Source: an uncultured Dialister sp. (lineage in GTDB: Bacteria; Bacillota; Negativicutes; Veillonellales; Dialisteraceae). From it: a stretch of 64,000 nucleotides of DNA. Position numbers and translations under genes: made by a program. This document shows positions 10,602-19,348 of the stretch, piece by piece. Below the pieces are notes generated by a model that did no database searches, was not told the DNA's origin, and was given only the letters and a program-made list of their open reading frames with translations. The DNA lies in NCBI GenBank assembly GCA_934178345.1, contig CAKPQG010000010.1, positions 18,894 to 82,893 on the forward strand. Direction: 5' to 3'. Position 1 is the stretch's first letter. Each line of letters starts with the position of its first letter.

Positions 10602-11857
10602 ATCACTACCTCGATATAATCATGTTTCCGATACAGATCATCGTCGGGATTTTTACCATCTACTACACGGTGATCGCGTTATTCGGCATGTGGCATCGAA
10701 AAGAAACGAATCTGGCTGCCCCAAAGAGCCGCTTCGCCATCGTCGTACCGGCGCATAACGAAGCCATGGTCCTGGGAGACCTGCTGGACAACCTTCGCAT
10801 CCTGAAATATCCGAAAGAACTCTATGATGTCTTTGTCATCGCAGACAACTGCACCGACAATACCGCTGACATCGCGCGCGCCCACGGTGCCCACGTCTTC
10901 GAAAGAGAAAATAAGGAACTCGTCGGCAAAGGCTATGCGATGGACTGGGTCTTCCCGAAGATCTTTGCCTTGGATAAGACATACGACGCCTTCTGCGTCT
11001 TCGACTCCGACAACCTCGTTCATCTGGATTTCCTCGCCGTCATGAACAACCGCCTTCTCAAAGGACAGAAAGTCCTGCAGGGCTACCTCTCTGCGAAGAA
11101 TCCGACCGACACATGGGTCTCCGGTACCTTCGCCATCGCCTTCTGGACCATCAACCACCTCTGGCATCTCGGCAAGTACAATATGGGACTCTCTTCCTGT
11201 CTCGGCGGCACCGGCATGTGCATCGCTGCCGATATCGTCAAAAAATACGGCTGGGGCTGTGACTGCCTGACCGAAGACATGGAATTTGCCATGAAATGCC
11301 TCTCCCACGGCATCCGTACCTGCTGGGTACATGACGCCATCATTTACGATGAGAAGCCACTCTCCTTCATGGCCTCCTGCCGCCAGAGAAAACGCTGGGC
11401 GCAGGGCCAGTTCGACTGCTCCGAGCGCTACATCCCGATCCTCTGGAAAGAAGGATGGAAACGCCATAGCATCGTCATTTTAGACGGCATCATGCAGCTT
11501 TTGCAGAACTACTTCCTCCTCGTCTCCACCTTCTACCTTCTGATGACCTACATCAATATGTTCTACCCCTGCTTCACGGTCATCCTCTATAACGATGTGC
11601 TGGTGCCTCACCAGTTCTGGGCGATCCTGGGCTTCATCCAGTCCGTCGTCCCATTGATCGTCCTCCTGCAGATCAAGGTGCCATGGAAGATCTACCTCTA
11701 CTGGCTCATCTACCCCGTCTTCATGTACTCATGGATCCCCGTCACCATTCTCGGATGGAAGGATCGCCATGAGAAAGGCTGGGTACATACCATTCACACC
11801 AGAAGCATGCACTTCGAGCAGGCCAGCCTTACAAGAAAAAAAGAAATCGATTCCTGA
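10598..11857 (+). CDS. membrane family 2 glycosyltransferase
   Basis: A 419-aa processive-type GT2 enzyme. One N-terminal membrane segment (residues about 5-30) precedes the GT-A domain FAIVVPAHNEA. The donor/metal-binding motif is DSDN near 136-139. An acceptor motif CLTEDMEF lies near 222 and QRKRWAQGQ near 266 (the QxxRW-like motif). Four C-terminal membrane segments cover about 295-400. This layout matches hyaluronan/cellulose-synthase-like and poly-GlcNAc-type enzymes. Substrate is not predictable. Coupling to phospholipid genes by an ATGA overlap suggests a lipid-linked or envelope product, which is inference. Confidence 0.88.
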   Translation: MNHYLDIIMFPIQIIVGIFTIYYTVIALFGMWHRKETNLAAPKSRFAIVVPAHNEAMVLGDLLDNLRILKYPKELYDVFVIADNCTDNTADIARAHGAHVFERENKELVGKGYAMDWVFPKIFALDKTYDAFCVFDSDNLVHLDFLAVMNNRLLKGQKVLQGYLSAKNPTDTWVSGTFAIAFWTINHLWHLGKYNMGLSSCLGGTGMCIAADIVKKYGWGCDCLTEDMEFAMKCLSHGIRTCWVHDAIIYDEKPLSFMASCRQRKRWAQGQFDCSERYIPILWKEGWKRHSIVILDGIMQLLQNYFLLVSTFYLLMTYINMFYPCFTVILYNDVLVPHQFWAILGFIQSVVPLIVLLQIKVPWKIYLYWLIYPVFMYSWIPVTILGWKDRHEKGWVHTIHTRSMHFEQASLTRKKEIDS

Positions 11858-11862
11858 TAGTC

Positions 11863-11896
11863 AAAGAACCACGGCACGCGCCGTGGTTCTTTTTTG
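11863..11896 (+). terminator. terminator of the psd-pssA-GT2 operon
   Basis: AAAGAACCACGGC pairs with GCCGTGGTTCTTT around an ACGC loop, followed by TTTTG, starting 6 bp after the stop. Confidence 0.92.
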
Positions 11897-11902
11897 TTGT
11901 TT

Positions 11903-12240
11903 GGCGGTGACTAGTGACTGGTGACTTGTGACTAGGGATTCACCGTCATTCTGCGCGGACGAAACGGCGCATGTACGATAGCCGCATGCGGAACAGATGA
12001 GAACTGAAGCGAAGGATTTCATTAAAAGGAGCTGTACATCATGCAGCCTTCCCCACTAGGGAAGGTGCCCGAAGGGCGGATAGGGCGTGGGTGGTATGAA
12101 AGAGAATGAGGAAAAGACGCATGTGCGGTCAAAGGGACGCGAGGCGTTTTACCGGCCGCCGTCATCCTGCGTGGACGAAAACAGCGTATGTGCGATAACT
12201 GCATGCGGAACAAGCGTCGAAGGATCTTGTGATGAGTATG
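11903..12240. repeat. last heptamer array before the island, plus a duplicated ~70-bp block
   Basis: GTGACTA-type 7-mers end at about 11940. A block beginning GTCATTCTGCGCGGACGAAA at 11946 recurs at about 12166 as GTCATCCTGCGTGGACGAAA. Both continue with CGATA..CGCATGCGGAAC and AAGGAT. Between them lies a GGGAAGGTGCCCGAAGGGCG hairpin block that is also found near 27650 and 60839. No gene is supported here. Confidence 0.65.
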
Positions 12241-12414
12241 GCTTGCTGCCTGCTTGATGAAAAAATCGAGAAAACATGTAAAATTAACATCTTAAAACTT
12301 TGGAAAATATGCAATTTAATAGAAATAAAACTATGACGCCTTTTTTATAAATGACGGAGATCACTATTTCCCTTCCATTCTTTTTATTCAAAACCGTGTA
12401 AAGTCAAAAACTTC

Positions 12415-12794
12415 CACGATAGTATTTTATGGAGAGAGGAAAATCCTCCCGGGAGCCGAGAGCTCCTCCACACTCCTACGTGCACACACCTATAGGAAAG
12501 GAGAGCGGAGAGGGCTGGCGGCGGATCCGATTTCCCTCCTCCCACTAGAAAGCGTGCTAGCCGCCGGAAAGCGTAAGCAATACAACCACACAAAGACGCA
12601 GCAAGCAAAGAAAGATCTCATGCAGGATTCGCCTCCACGACAAACCCTAGAGCGAAGTTTAGCCGTACTTGTACGACATGAACCGTGAAATGCGCTGGTG
12701 CCAGATTGTAGGGAATGCCTCCATGGATACTTACGAATGCTTGCTGCGCCTTTGTGATGCAAAAATGCCCTTTGCCTATAAAGGGTATTTTTGT
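12415..12794 (+). ncRNA. candidate structured RNA of unknown family
   Basis: No convincing reading frame covers this stretch, yet stems are dense. GAGG/CCTC with an AAAAT loop is at about 12435, and GGAGC/GCTCC with a CGAGA loop follows. CTCCT/AGGAG surrounds a CCTATAGG hairpin. GGCGGC pairs at distance with GCCGCC around 12520-12560. The segment ends in a terminator: ATGCCCTTT pairs with AAAGGGTAT at 12765-12788, followed by TTTTG. A weak TAGTAT box near 12419 may be the -10. RNase P was considered, but its AGTCC core is missing. The terminator is well supported; the RNA itself is inference. Confidence 0.35.
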
Positions 12795-12894
12795 ATTTCT
12801 CATAATGGCCTGTGAATTTTTTATTCCATCATTTCATAAATTGACATTTCATGTCCATCATGCGTGCTATACTATACCCAAGGGAGGGATCTTG

Positions 12895-13794
12895 ATGTAT
12901 CGAACGAGAAAAGAAAAAACGAATTGGAAAATGCAGAATGTGAATCCACAGGGGAAAAATTGCGACGACTGCGTCTTTCGCGCCATTGCCGGAGGCATGG
13001 GGATTTCATGGAAAGACACCTTCGCCGGACTGTGCCAGACCGGCCTTTCCCTGCATGCCATGCCGGACTATCCGATCGTCTTTCGCAAATATCTGAAGGG
13101 AATCGGCGCCTGCTACGTGTATAAGTCCGGTAAGGCGCATGCCCATAGCGAAGACGAAGCCAGCACGGCAGACATGACCGCGGGAGAATTTATCCGGCAG
13201 CATCCGAAAGGAAACTACGTCCTCCGCCTCTGGTGGCACGTCACCTGCGCGCGAGACGGCTGCCTCTATGACACATGGGACACGAGCAGCGAAAAACTGC
13301 TCGAAGCGTGGGAGATCCCACCGGACGTCGCGTCCGCGCCGCGCCCCTCCGCCCCAAGGCTCTACGAGAAGAGCGAGCGCCGCCTCGCTCCTTTGGAAGA
13401 CATCGACGTCGCCGCGGGCCAGACTTTTCTTTTTAGAAATCCAAGTCCCGTAAACCGCGGGAGTCAGGACAGCTTCGTCCGTGCCATCGCCCTCGCCGAA
13501 GGCAGGACATGGGAAGAGGCTTATCAGGATCTCTGCCGCCAGGCCCTCGCCCAGTGTGACAATCCGCAGGCCACCTCCGTCGCGGCCTCCTATCTCAGCC
13601 GCTATGCCGTGGGGACTTGCCAGTATTTCACGCGAGGGAAGACGCCGGTAAAAGATTTCCTCGCCTCTCATCCGTCCGGTGCCTGGGGGCTCCAGCTTGG
13701 CGAAGGCTGGGCGACCGCAGCAGTGAATGGTGTACTGATGGATACGAGAAATTATATCAATAAGCCGATCGAGGTCGCATGGCAACTGCGCTGA
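12895..13794 (+). CDS. duplicated papain-like (cysteine-peptidase fold) protein
   Basis: The 299-aa protein is two diverged copies of one domain. Copy 1 (about 20-150) has NCDDCVFRAIAGG with a candidate nucleophile Cys26, then GEFIRQHPKGNYVLRLWWH with a candidate His near 104, then DGCLYDTWD with the third polar residue. Copy 2 (about 180-297) keeps the frame of the motif, SFVRAIALAEGRTWEEAY, and the end, NGVLMDTRNYINK. It has Ser in place of Cys and lacks the His, so it looks inactive. Similar single-domain proteins occur in phages and mobile elements (family knowledge). ATG at 12895 follows AGGGAGGG. TTGACA at 12841 and overlapping TATACT/TACTAT boxes may be the promoter. Function unknown. 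Confidence 0.7.
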   Translation: MYRTRKEKTNWKMQNVNPQGKNCDDCVFRAIAGGMGISWKDTFAGLCQTGLSLHAMPDYPIVFRKYLKGIGACYVYKSGKAHAHSEDEASTADMTAGEFIRQHPKGNYVLRLWWHVTCARDGCLYDTWDTSSEKLLEAWEIPPDVASAPRPSAPRLYEKSERRLAPLEDIDVAAGQTFLFRNPSPVNRGSQDSFVRAIALAEGRTWEEAYQDLCRQALAQCDNPQATSVAASYLSRYAVGTCQYFTRGKTPVKDFLASHPSGAWGLQLGEGWATAAVNGVLMDTRNYINKPIEVAWQLR

Positions 13795-13806
13795 GCAGCG
13801 AATTTC

Positions 13807-13845
13807 AAACCCACTCCGAATTTTTTCGGAGTGGGTTTGTTTTGG
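13807..13845 (+). terminator. terminator of the papain-like gene
   Basis: AAACCCACTCCGAA pairs perfectly with TTCGGAGTGGGTTT, followed by GTTTTGG, about 12 bp past the stop. Confidence 0.92.
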
Positions 13846-13935
13846 AATCAATTTTCATATAGAGAACTTCATTTCTGTTATGATCTGTCATTCTTTTTAT
13901 GATATGATGATCTAAACGCAAGGAGGTGTGTCGTG

Positions 13936-14001
13936 ATGAAAGAAAGTAAACGTTGTGAAGGCACACTCTTTTTGGGCATTTCTTTTATTTTGGGGGGGTA
14001 A
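13936..14001 (+). CDS. possible 21-residue leader peptide
   Basis: An AAGGAGGTG ribosome site precedes GTG-ATG, opening a 21-codon frame (MKESKRCEGTLF...) that ends GG-stop. TATGAT boxes at 13898-13908 could drive it. The product has a basic start and a hydrophobic end. It lies between that promoter and a strong terminator hairpin that stands directly before the island operon, which is the arrangement of an attenuation leader. It could instead be a small membrane peptide in its own right. The good ribosome site is the main support. Confidence 0.4.
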   Translation: MKESKRCEGTLFLGISFILGG

Positions 14002-14049
14002 ACCAGCCTCTTTCGTTAAAGGTAAACAATATTTTTGTCGTGCAAAATC

Positions 14050-14097
14050 AGAGGAAACGAGAAGCTATGGGGTCATGGCTTTCGTTTCCTCTTTTTT
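14050..14097 (+). terminator. terminator/attenuator immediately before the island operon
   Basis: GAGGAAACGAGAAGC pairs with GCTTTCGTTTCCTC (14-bp stem, one bulged base) around a 12-nt loop, and TTTTTT follows. The first gene's ATG is at 14109, only 12 nt after the T run. Transcription of the operon from the upstream promoter must read through it. Confidence 0.8.
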
Positions 14098-14108
14098 AGG
14101 TGTTTGGT

Positions 14109-17100
14109 ATGAAATATAATACGTGGAATATTTATTCGGCTGTTCTTCTCATGGAAACGTATGAGCGTGCGCGAAAGCACCCGCAAAAGAGAAGTGCAGA
14201 AATTATTCAGTTGTCTCAGCTGCTACGGAAGCGTGCAGGGGAGGGGAAGCCCTATCACGGCGTATTTGCTTCTGTTGCGGATATCAACTACCAGCTGGGG
14301 AAGGTCGAGAGCCAGATGACGGCAGGAAGACGAGGCCTGCCTGGGGCATTGCCGCAAGCGATCATGAAAGCCGTAAAAATGTATCAGTCCCAGCCCACGG
14401 ACTATGATCGCTATCTGCGTGCTGCCCATCAAAATATCACAGTGGATGAACTGAGACATCTGGAAATGGAGCAAGGAGGAAGACGGGGGCGGGGGAAAGC
14501 CATTCCCCTGAAGGAGATCAAGGGATCGGCTGCAAAAAAGGAGGAGTCCGTAAAGCCGGCGAAGGTGGAAGCTCCTGCGATGGAAGAGCTGAAGACACTG
14601 GCGGCAAAGAAGGAAATGAAAATGATTCCTTGCGAGAGAGCAGAAAGTGCGCCGCTGCTTGCATTAGATGATTCTATTTTAAACTTGCATGTATCGACTC
14701 GCTTGGAGAATCTACTCATTCGCCACCATGTGAAGACCATTCGCGATATGCTTTCGTATCCGACCACGGAGTGGGAGCTTATGAAAGGGATGGGAGCCAA
14801 AACCCTATGCGAGCTGCGGGAAGTATTGAGACGATATAGCAGGATCGATCTGAATCAAAAACCGTTGCAGAGGCCGAAATCTGCTATAGAGCTGGCAGAT
14901 GAGGCGATTTCATACGATATGCCTATCGGGCGGGCACACTTTGGTACGCGTGTGGATAGGGTGCTTGCGAGTGCCGGCTTTCAGACGCTGGGGGAAGTGC
15001 TTCATTTTCCGAAGGAAAAGTGGGCGGAGATGTCTGCACTGAGGACGAACAGTCTCGCACATCTTGTGAAGGAAATCGAAGTGTACCGTCAGGCGGCAAG
15101 AGCGACAGCGAAAGCGGAGCGTGAGAAAAGAAATAGTGACATCTCGAAAGACCGGCTGCGTGAGGAAGCGGAGGCGATGGAAGACTTCGCGGATATGCTC
15201 ATGGTCACCTATGAACATGTGATGAGGGTTGCGGAGCAGGCAGAGGCGCAGGATATCCCTTTAACGGAAGGCATCTGGCAGGATGAGAAGATACGGAAAG
15301 CGGTACAAAACTATGTGCTTCGTCTTCTTGTCCACGGAAAATATGAAGGCGCGTCTATAGAGACGCTTTCATCGGATTTCCCGTATAGGATCTTTGATGA
15401 AGCGGCTTTTTGTGCACTTTTGCAATCGATGGAAAAGCAGCGGCTTATCTGGAAGCAGGGGGAGCGCTACTACTGTGTCTATCCTTCACTGGAAACCGTG
15501 CTCTTCTCCGTTTGTCGGGAAAGAAATGCAAAAATTCTAAAGCTCCGGCTTTCTGGGATGACGCTGGAAGAGGTGGCGCAACTGACAGGGGTGACACGTG
15601 AACGTGTGCGCCAGATCCAGAAGAGGATCTTCTCGAAGCTCCCGCCCATACGGGAAGGATACATCGCTTTCTACAAGCAGAGATATGTCGGACTGACGGA
15701 TGACGATTTTCAATACATTTTCCAGCTTACAGAAGAGACGCGCCATTTTATCTCGCTTTACTTGGACGAGCAGCGGGTGAAGGAAAAAGATGTGGATGCG
15801 GGACAGCGTCTGCAGGCTTTGCGTGCCGTGATGCATGACCAGATACTGGATGCGAAAATACGGGAAAGGGCGGACGCGCGGCTGAAAGCGATCGATCCGT
15901 ATTTCTTCATCAATGGAAAGCATGTGATGAAGAATCGCCAATCCCTCATCCGCTTTGCCATCAAAAAGTATTGCCAGGATGCAAAACCTTCGGGTGAGTT
16001 ACTGGAAGATTACCTGCGGCTTTTGGATAGTCTTTCCGTTTCGCGTGAGGATCCGCGCTTTTCCCTGAATGTGAGATACATAGAACATTATTTCTCGGAA
16101 ATGACGGTATTGGTGAGCTGCCATCGACAGGTTCGCTATTATGACATTCTATCGATGGACTACCAGAATTTGCTGGATACACTGCAGCTCACTTCGTATA
16201 GCAATGTGGAAATTTCCAGCCGCAAGTTTTTCCGAGATTTTCCGGAAATCATGGAGCGGTATGATATCAGGGACGAGTATGAACTGCACAATCTCTTGAA
16301 AAAGCTCTGGGCGCATGGTCATTACAATGACTATCTGGATGATGCACATCGAATGACTTTTGGCAGAATGCCGACGCTGAAGATCGGCCATACAGACCGT
16401 AGAAAACAGGTCGTGGATATCATTCAGGAACATGGCTATATTTCTTACATGGATCTGGGATGCGCGATAGAAGAAGCGTATGGTGTTCCTCAAAATACTG
16501 CAATGGCGAATGGCTGGGGCGAAACCTGCAAAGAGTATTTTGATCCTGGTACGGGGATGTTTCATATCCCGGAGACATTTCTTCCTGAGGATAAGGTGGA
16601 GCGCATGAAAGAACGTTTGCCGGAGGATTTTTATCTGATGCAGGATATCCTCGATACGTACTTGGAAGAATACCCAGAGGGAAATGTATGGGATATCGAT
16701 CCGGCGGCTGTAAGGCAGATGGGTTTCATCTCGCATCGGAAATATGTGATCCGTGATACCTATAGCAGTGTAAAAGATTTTTTCAAAAAGCTGTTTGTAG
16801 AAAATGAAATACTGGATCTTCGAGATCATCCTGAATATGCGGTATCTTCCATGTTTTCTGCGGCCTGGCTAGGTCTTGCCAAAGATTTTAAGGTCGTAGA
16901 GGCTGAGCCGGGGGTATTCTGCAATAGCCAGTATTTGGAAAAACATGGAATTACCCAAGAGGCTATCCATGAATTCTGTGAGAGTGTGTATCACTTTATG
17001 GAAAATGGGAAATGCTTCAGTATCAAATCCTTGCGGGCAGCAGGTTTCAACCTTCCGTGGCAGGAAGAAGGATGGGGTGACTGGTTCTATGGATCGCTTT

Positions 17101-17354
17101 TGGCAGCTGATTATGAAAGTTTCAATAGCCAGAAGTGTGGTTCGGGACATTTGCTGCGTAAGAGACAGATGCAGCGGAAACTCAGCATGGCGGATCTCGT
17201 CGAGGAAATCGTCAATGGTTCGGAAAACTTGCTGACGACTTCAGAAATTTCCGGCATCATCGAGGATACCTATGGGATCGAATTCTCTCCATTCAAAGTG
17301 AAGGAAATCGTAGAATCGAATGATGATACATTCTGCGAGAAAGTATTGTATTAA
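14109..17354 (+). CDS. large multidomain protein with alpha-CTD-like and sigma-70 region 4 domains
   Basis: The 1081-aa protein is of unknown function. Residues about 1-120 resemble the helical N-terminal domain seen at the front of some nuclease and defence proteins (LSQLLRKRAG, then YQLGKVESQ). Two helix-hairpin-helix modules like the RNA polymerase alpha C-terminal domain follow, at about 190-240 (TRLENLLIRHHVKTIRDML, ending MGAKTLCELREVL) and about 270-320 (RVDRVLASAGFQTLGEVL). A textbook sigma-70 region 4 helix-turn-helix sits at about 472-512 (LRLSGMTLEEVAQLTGVTRE, then RVRQIQ). The remaining 570 residues are helical and unrecognised. It could be a dedicated transcription regulator or a DNA-sensing component. 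ATG at 14109 uses AGGTG; a GTG at 14100 in frame is less likely. First gene of the island operon, 14 bp from the next. Confidence 0.75.
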   Translation: MKYNTWNIYSAVLLMETYERARKHPQKRSAEIIQLSQLLRKRAGEGKPYHGVFASVADINYQLGKVESQMTAGRRGLPGALPQAIMKAVKMYQSQPTDYDRYLRAAHQNITVDELRHLEMEQGGRRGRGKAIPLKEIKGSAAKKEESVKPAKVEAPAMEELKTLAAKKEMKMIPCERAESAPLLALDDSILNLHVSTRLENLLIRHHVKTIRDMLSYPTTEWELMKGMGAKTLCELREVLRRYSRIDLNQKPLQRPKSAIELADEAISYDMPIGRAHFGTRVDRVLASAGFQTLGEVLHFPKEKWAEMSALRTNSLAHLVKEIEVYRQAARATAKAEREKRNSDISKDRLREEAEAMEDFADMLMVTYEHVMRVAEQAEAQDIPLTEGIWQDEKIRKAVQNYVLRLLVHGKYEGASIETLSSDFPYRIFDEAAFCALLQSMEKQRLIWKQGERYYCVYPSLETVLFSVCRERNAKILKLRLSGMTLEEVAQLTGVTRERVRQIQKRIFSKLPPIREGYIAFYKQRYVGLTDDDFQYIFQLTEETRHFISLYLDEQRVKEKDVDAGQRLQALRAVMHDQILDAKIRERADARLKAIDPYFFINGKHVMKNRQSLIRFAIKKYCQDAKPSGELLEDYLRLLDSLSVSREDPRFSLNVRYIEHYFSEMTVLVSCHRQVRYYDILSMDYQNLLDTLQLTSYSNVEISSRKFFRDFPEIMERYDIRDEYELHNLLKKLWAHGHYNDYLDDAHRMTFGRMPTLKIGHTDRRKQVVDIIQEHGYISYMDLGCAIEEAYGVPQNTAMANGWGETCKEYFDPGTGMFHIPETFLPEDKVERMKERLPEDFYLMQDILDTYLEEYPEGNVWDIDPAAVRQMGFISHRKYVIRDTYSSVKDFFKKLFVENEILDLRDHPEYAVSSMFSAAWLGLAKDFKVVEAEPGVFCNSQYLEKHGITQEAIHEFCESVYHFMENGKCFSIKSLRAAGFNLPWQEEGWGDWFYGSLLAADYESFNSQKCGSGHLLRKRQMQRKLSMADLVEEIVNGSENLLTTSEISGIIEDTYGIEFSPFKVKEIVESNDDTFCEKVLY

Positions 17355-17368
17355 AGCGTGAGAAAGAA

Positions 17369-18493
17369 ATGAAAATAGCAGTGATAGATGCAGATCTCCT
17401 CGGGCGGCGAAGACACCGCTTCCCGAATCTGGTCTGCGAAAAGATTTCCGGCTACTACAAGCAGGTGGTGAAATTGCCGCCGGAAAATGTCGTTTTAAAA
17501 ACGGACTATGAACATCTGGAAGAATTTGACCGTGTGTTTATCGCCAAAGTCTTCACCGATACCCCCGTTCCGGAATGGCTGCAACATGTGTCGCAGCCGA
17601 AAGAGCTTCTGATTCGCGTGGGGCGGCCAGACGCCGGAGCGCTGCCTGTCGAGAAGTGGCTGGAGAAAACTGTGGGATATAAAATCAATGGAAAGATACC
17701 TGTCAACGTAGGCGGCACAGGTTTCTTTTTTGATCGTGCTCCCAATCTGCCTGATGTCATCGAGCATTGCATGCCTGACTACCATCTTTACGACCGCTGG
17801 ATCGAGGAGAAGGTAGAGCAGGCGAAGAAAAAGGCAGAATGTGAAGGCCGTGAATTTCATCGCAGCCGGTTTCTGGTGCAGTTCAAGGAGTACCTGGAGT
17901 ACAGCATAGGGTACTTGACCCGTGGGTGCTTCCGGCACTGCGGTTTCTGCGTGAATCAAAAATATAACAGGGTATTCCGTCATAGCCATTTGACGGAATT
18001 TTTAGATCGGGATCGCAAGAAGATCTGCCTTCTGGATGATAATTTCTTTGGGTATCTTGACTGGCGGCCGCTTCTGGGAGAATTGGTCGCAACAAGGAAA
18101 CGATTCAAGTTCAAGCAGGGAATGGATGAACGTATTCTGACGCCAGACATAGCGAAGGCTCTTTTCACATCGAACTATGATGGGGATTTTACGTTTGCCT
18201 TTGATAACATCAGCGACTATGACCTGATTCATGCAAAGCTGGAAATCATGAAGCCGTACAAGAAGGGGCGGAGCGTGAAATTCTACGTGCTGGTGGGATT
18301 TGCATCCACCGATTGGAAGGATATCCGAGATACCTTCCGGCGTATTGAGCTTCTGATGCAGTATCACTGCCTGCCCTATATCATGCGCTATCAGAATAAG
18401 AATGAAGCGCCTTGGAAGGCTTCGTCGCTTCATGCGATGTATGTGGCGATTGCCCGTTTTGGTGTAACCAACCGAATATTTTCAAAAAGATGA
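17369..18493 (+). CDS. radical SAM protein, frame broken near its C-terminus
   Basis: Residues 1-150 resemble the B12-binding-like N-terminus found in one class of radical SAM proteins: MKIAVIDAD, RFPNLVCEKISGYY, FDRVFIAKVF, then VGGTGFFFDRAPNLP. The cluster-binding motif CFRHCGFC, spaced CxxxCxxC, lies at about 188-195. LDDNFFG near 222 and GMDERIL near 252 fit the barrel. It should bind a 4Fe-4S cluster and SAM; the substrate is unknown. The 374-aa frame ends SKR-stop, but coding clearly continues in the -1 frame to 18642 (see next entry). The intact protein would be about 424 aa. Spacing of 14 bp to the gene before indicates an operon. It lacks viperin-like features. Confidence 0.85.
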   Translation: MKIAVIDADLLGRRRHRFPNLVCEKISGYYKQVVKLPPENVVLKTDYEHLEEFDRVFIAKVFTDTPVPEWLQHVSQPKELLIRVGRPDAGALPVEKWLEKTVGYKINGKIPVNVGGTGFFFDRAPNLPDVIEHCMPDYHLYDRWIEEKVEQAKKKAECEGREFHRSRFLVQFKEYLEYSIGYLTRGCFRHCGFCVNQKYNRVFRHSHLTEFLDRDRKKICLLDDNFFGYLDWRPLLGELVATRKRFKFKQGMDERILTPDIAKALFTSNYDGDFTFAFDNISDYDLIHAKLEIMKPYKKGRSVKFYVLVGFASTDWKDIRDTFRRIELLMQYHCLPYIMRYQNKNEAPWKASSLHAMYVAIARFGVTNRIFSKR

Positions 18494-18642
18494 GTTTCAG
18501 AGAATTTTGCAAAGCCAATCAGGCGATGAAGAAGACGCCAGGCTATTGCTCGGCCATGCAGGCGTTGAAGGATTTCGAAATGAGACATCCGACGCTGGCA
18601 GAAGAATTTTTTGATATGAAGTACTCCGACTATTCTGACTGA
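18460..18642 (+). pseudogene. C-terminal continuation of the radical SAM gene in the -1 frame
   Basis: After CGT TTT at 18455-18460 a slip back of one base gives W C N Q P N I F K K M S F R, continuing to a stop at 18642 with 60 protein-like residues (EFCKANQAMKK, then DFEMRHPTLAEEFFDMKYSD). The cysteine-rich, charged composition and the 14-bp distance to the next gene fit the true C-terminus of the radical SAM protein. The T tract at 18457-18460 is the likely slip or indel site. A separate 50-aa gene from ATG 18490 is possible but has no good ribosome site. Confidence 0.6.
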
Positions 18643-18656
18643 GGGAGCTGATTCCT

Positions 18657-19346
18657 ATGGATTTTTTCGAGGAGTGGGGAAGGAATCTGGAGAACGCTAA
18701 GTACCTGTATGCGTTTCTGTCTGAGAAAGAATATGTGAATCGGGTTTTCCTGTCCGGCACAGGGCCAGAGGAAGAGAAAGCATGCCGCGTGCTGTCCAAA
18801 GTGTCTATCGAAAGACTGGTGGACTGCATCTGCCGTCTGTCTCCGAAAAAGGAATTTAGTGTGGCGGATATTCCCATGTTCAGTAGTCTCGAGCGCTCCA
18901 TCATTCGTGTCCCCGAGTTGTTGGAATTCGCAGACGATGGGCTCTCTTTTGATGCTCTCGGCTATCAGCTGATGCAGTGTGCCACGCAGATAGCCAAGAA
19001 GAAATATGGGGAGAACCAGTCAAAAACGGCCGCACTTTTCAGCCTTGTATCCATCACGGATACGCGGCCTAAGAGGGTGCATCTGACCTCTTTGGGAAAG
19101 TACCTGATACCGATACCTTTTCCGGAAAAGTCGGAGATTTTAAGAAAACTGCTGCTTCGTAATGCTTATCTGCACTGCCTCATTCACAAGGCCGCGAAAG
19201 GCAAGGTGCGGTATGCGGATACGGTCGCCTGCGTTTCCCAAAGCACAGCTGTGAGAAGGCGTGGCAATGTGCGGGAACTGATGGAATTTGTTTTGAAAGG
19301 TACGAAGAAAGAACAGCTTTTGCAGCATATCGATTGGGAGGTGTAG
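18657..19346 (+). CDS. island protein of unknown function, 229 aa
   Basis: Mainly helical protein with no recognised family. The segment at about 120-160 (TAALFSLVSITDTRPKRVHL, then TSLGKYL) has the feel of a winged-helix module with a beta wing followed by a LTSLGK helix. The C-terminus is basic (STAVRRRGNVREL). There are no membrane segments and no signal peptide. GGGAGC before the ATG and 14-bp and 2-bp gaps to its neighbours place it firmly in the operon between the radical SAM and helicase genes. A regulatory or adaptor role for the helicase is inference from position only. Confidence 0.7.
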   Translation: MDFFEEWGRNLENAKYLYAFLSEKEYVNRVFLSGTGPEEEKACRVLSKVSIERLVDCICRLSPKKEFSVADIPMFSSLERSIIRVPELLEFADDGLSFDALGYQLMQCATQIAKKKYGENQSKTAALFSLVSITDTRPKRVHLTSLGKYLIPIPFPEKSEILRKLLLRNAYLHCLIHKAAKGKVRYADTVACVSQSTAVRRRGNVRELMEFVLKGTKKEQLLQHIDWEV

Positions 19347-19348
19347 CC

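Noticed and set aside
12415..12794. RNase P RNA
   Set aside because: GAGGAAAATCC is only superficially like the P4 strand. The AGTCC core and the matching 3' strand are not found.
12618..12803. A 61-aa minus-strand open frame, MRNTKIPFIGKGHF
   Set aside because: It spans the terminator and structured region, starts within an AT-rich promoter zone and has no ribosome site. It is more likely accidental.
17369..18493. Radical SAM protein as a prokaryotic viperin
   Set aside because: The cluster motif is CFRHCGFC within a B12-binding-like architecture, and the viperin-specific segments around the CNYxCGFC motif are missing.
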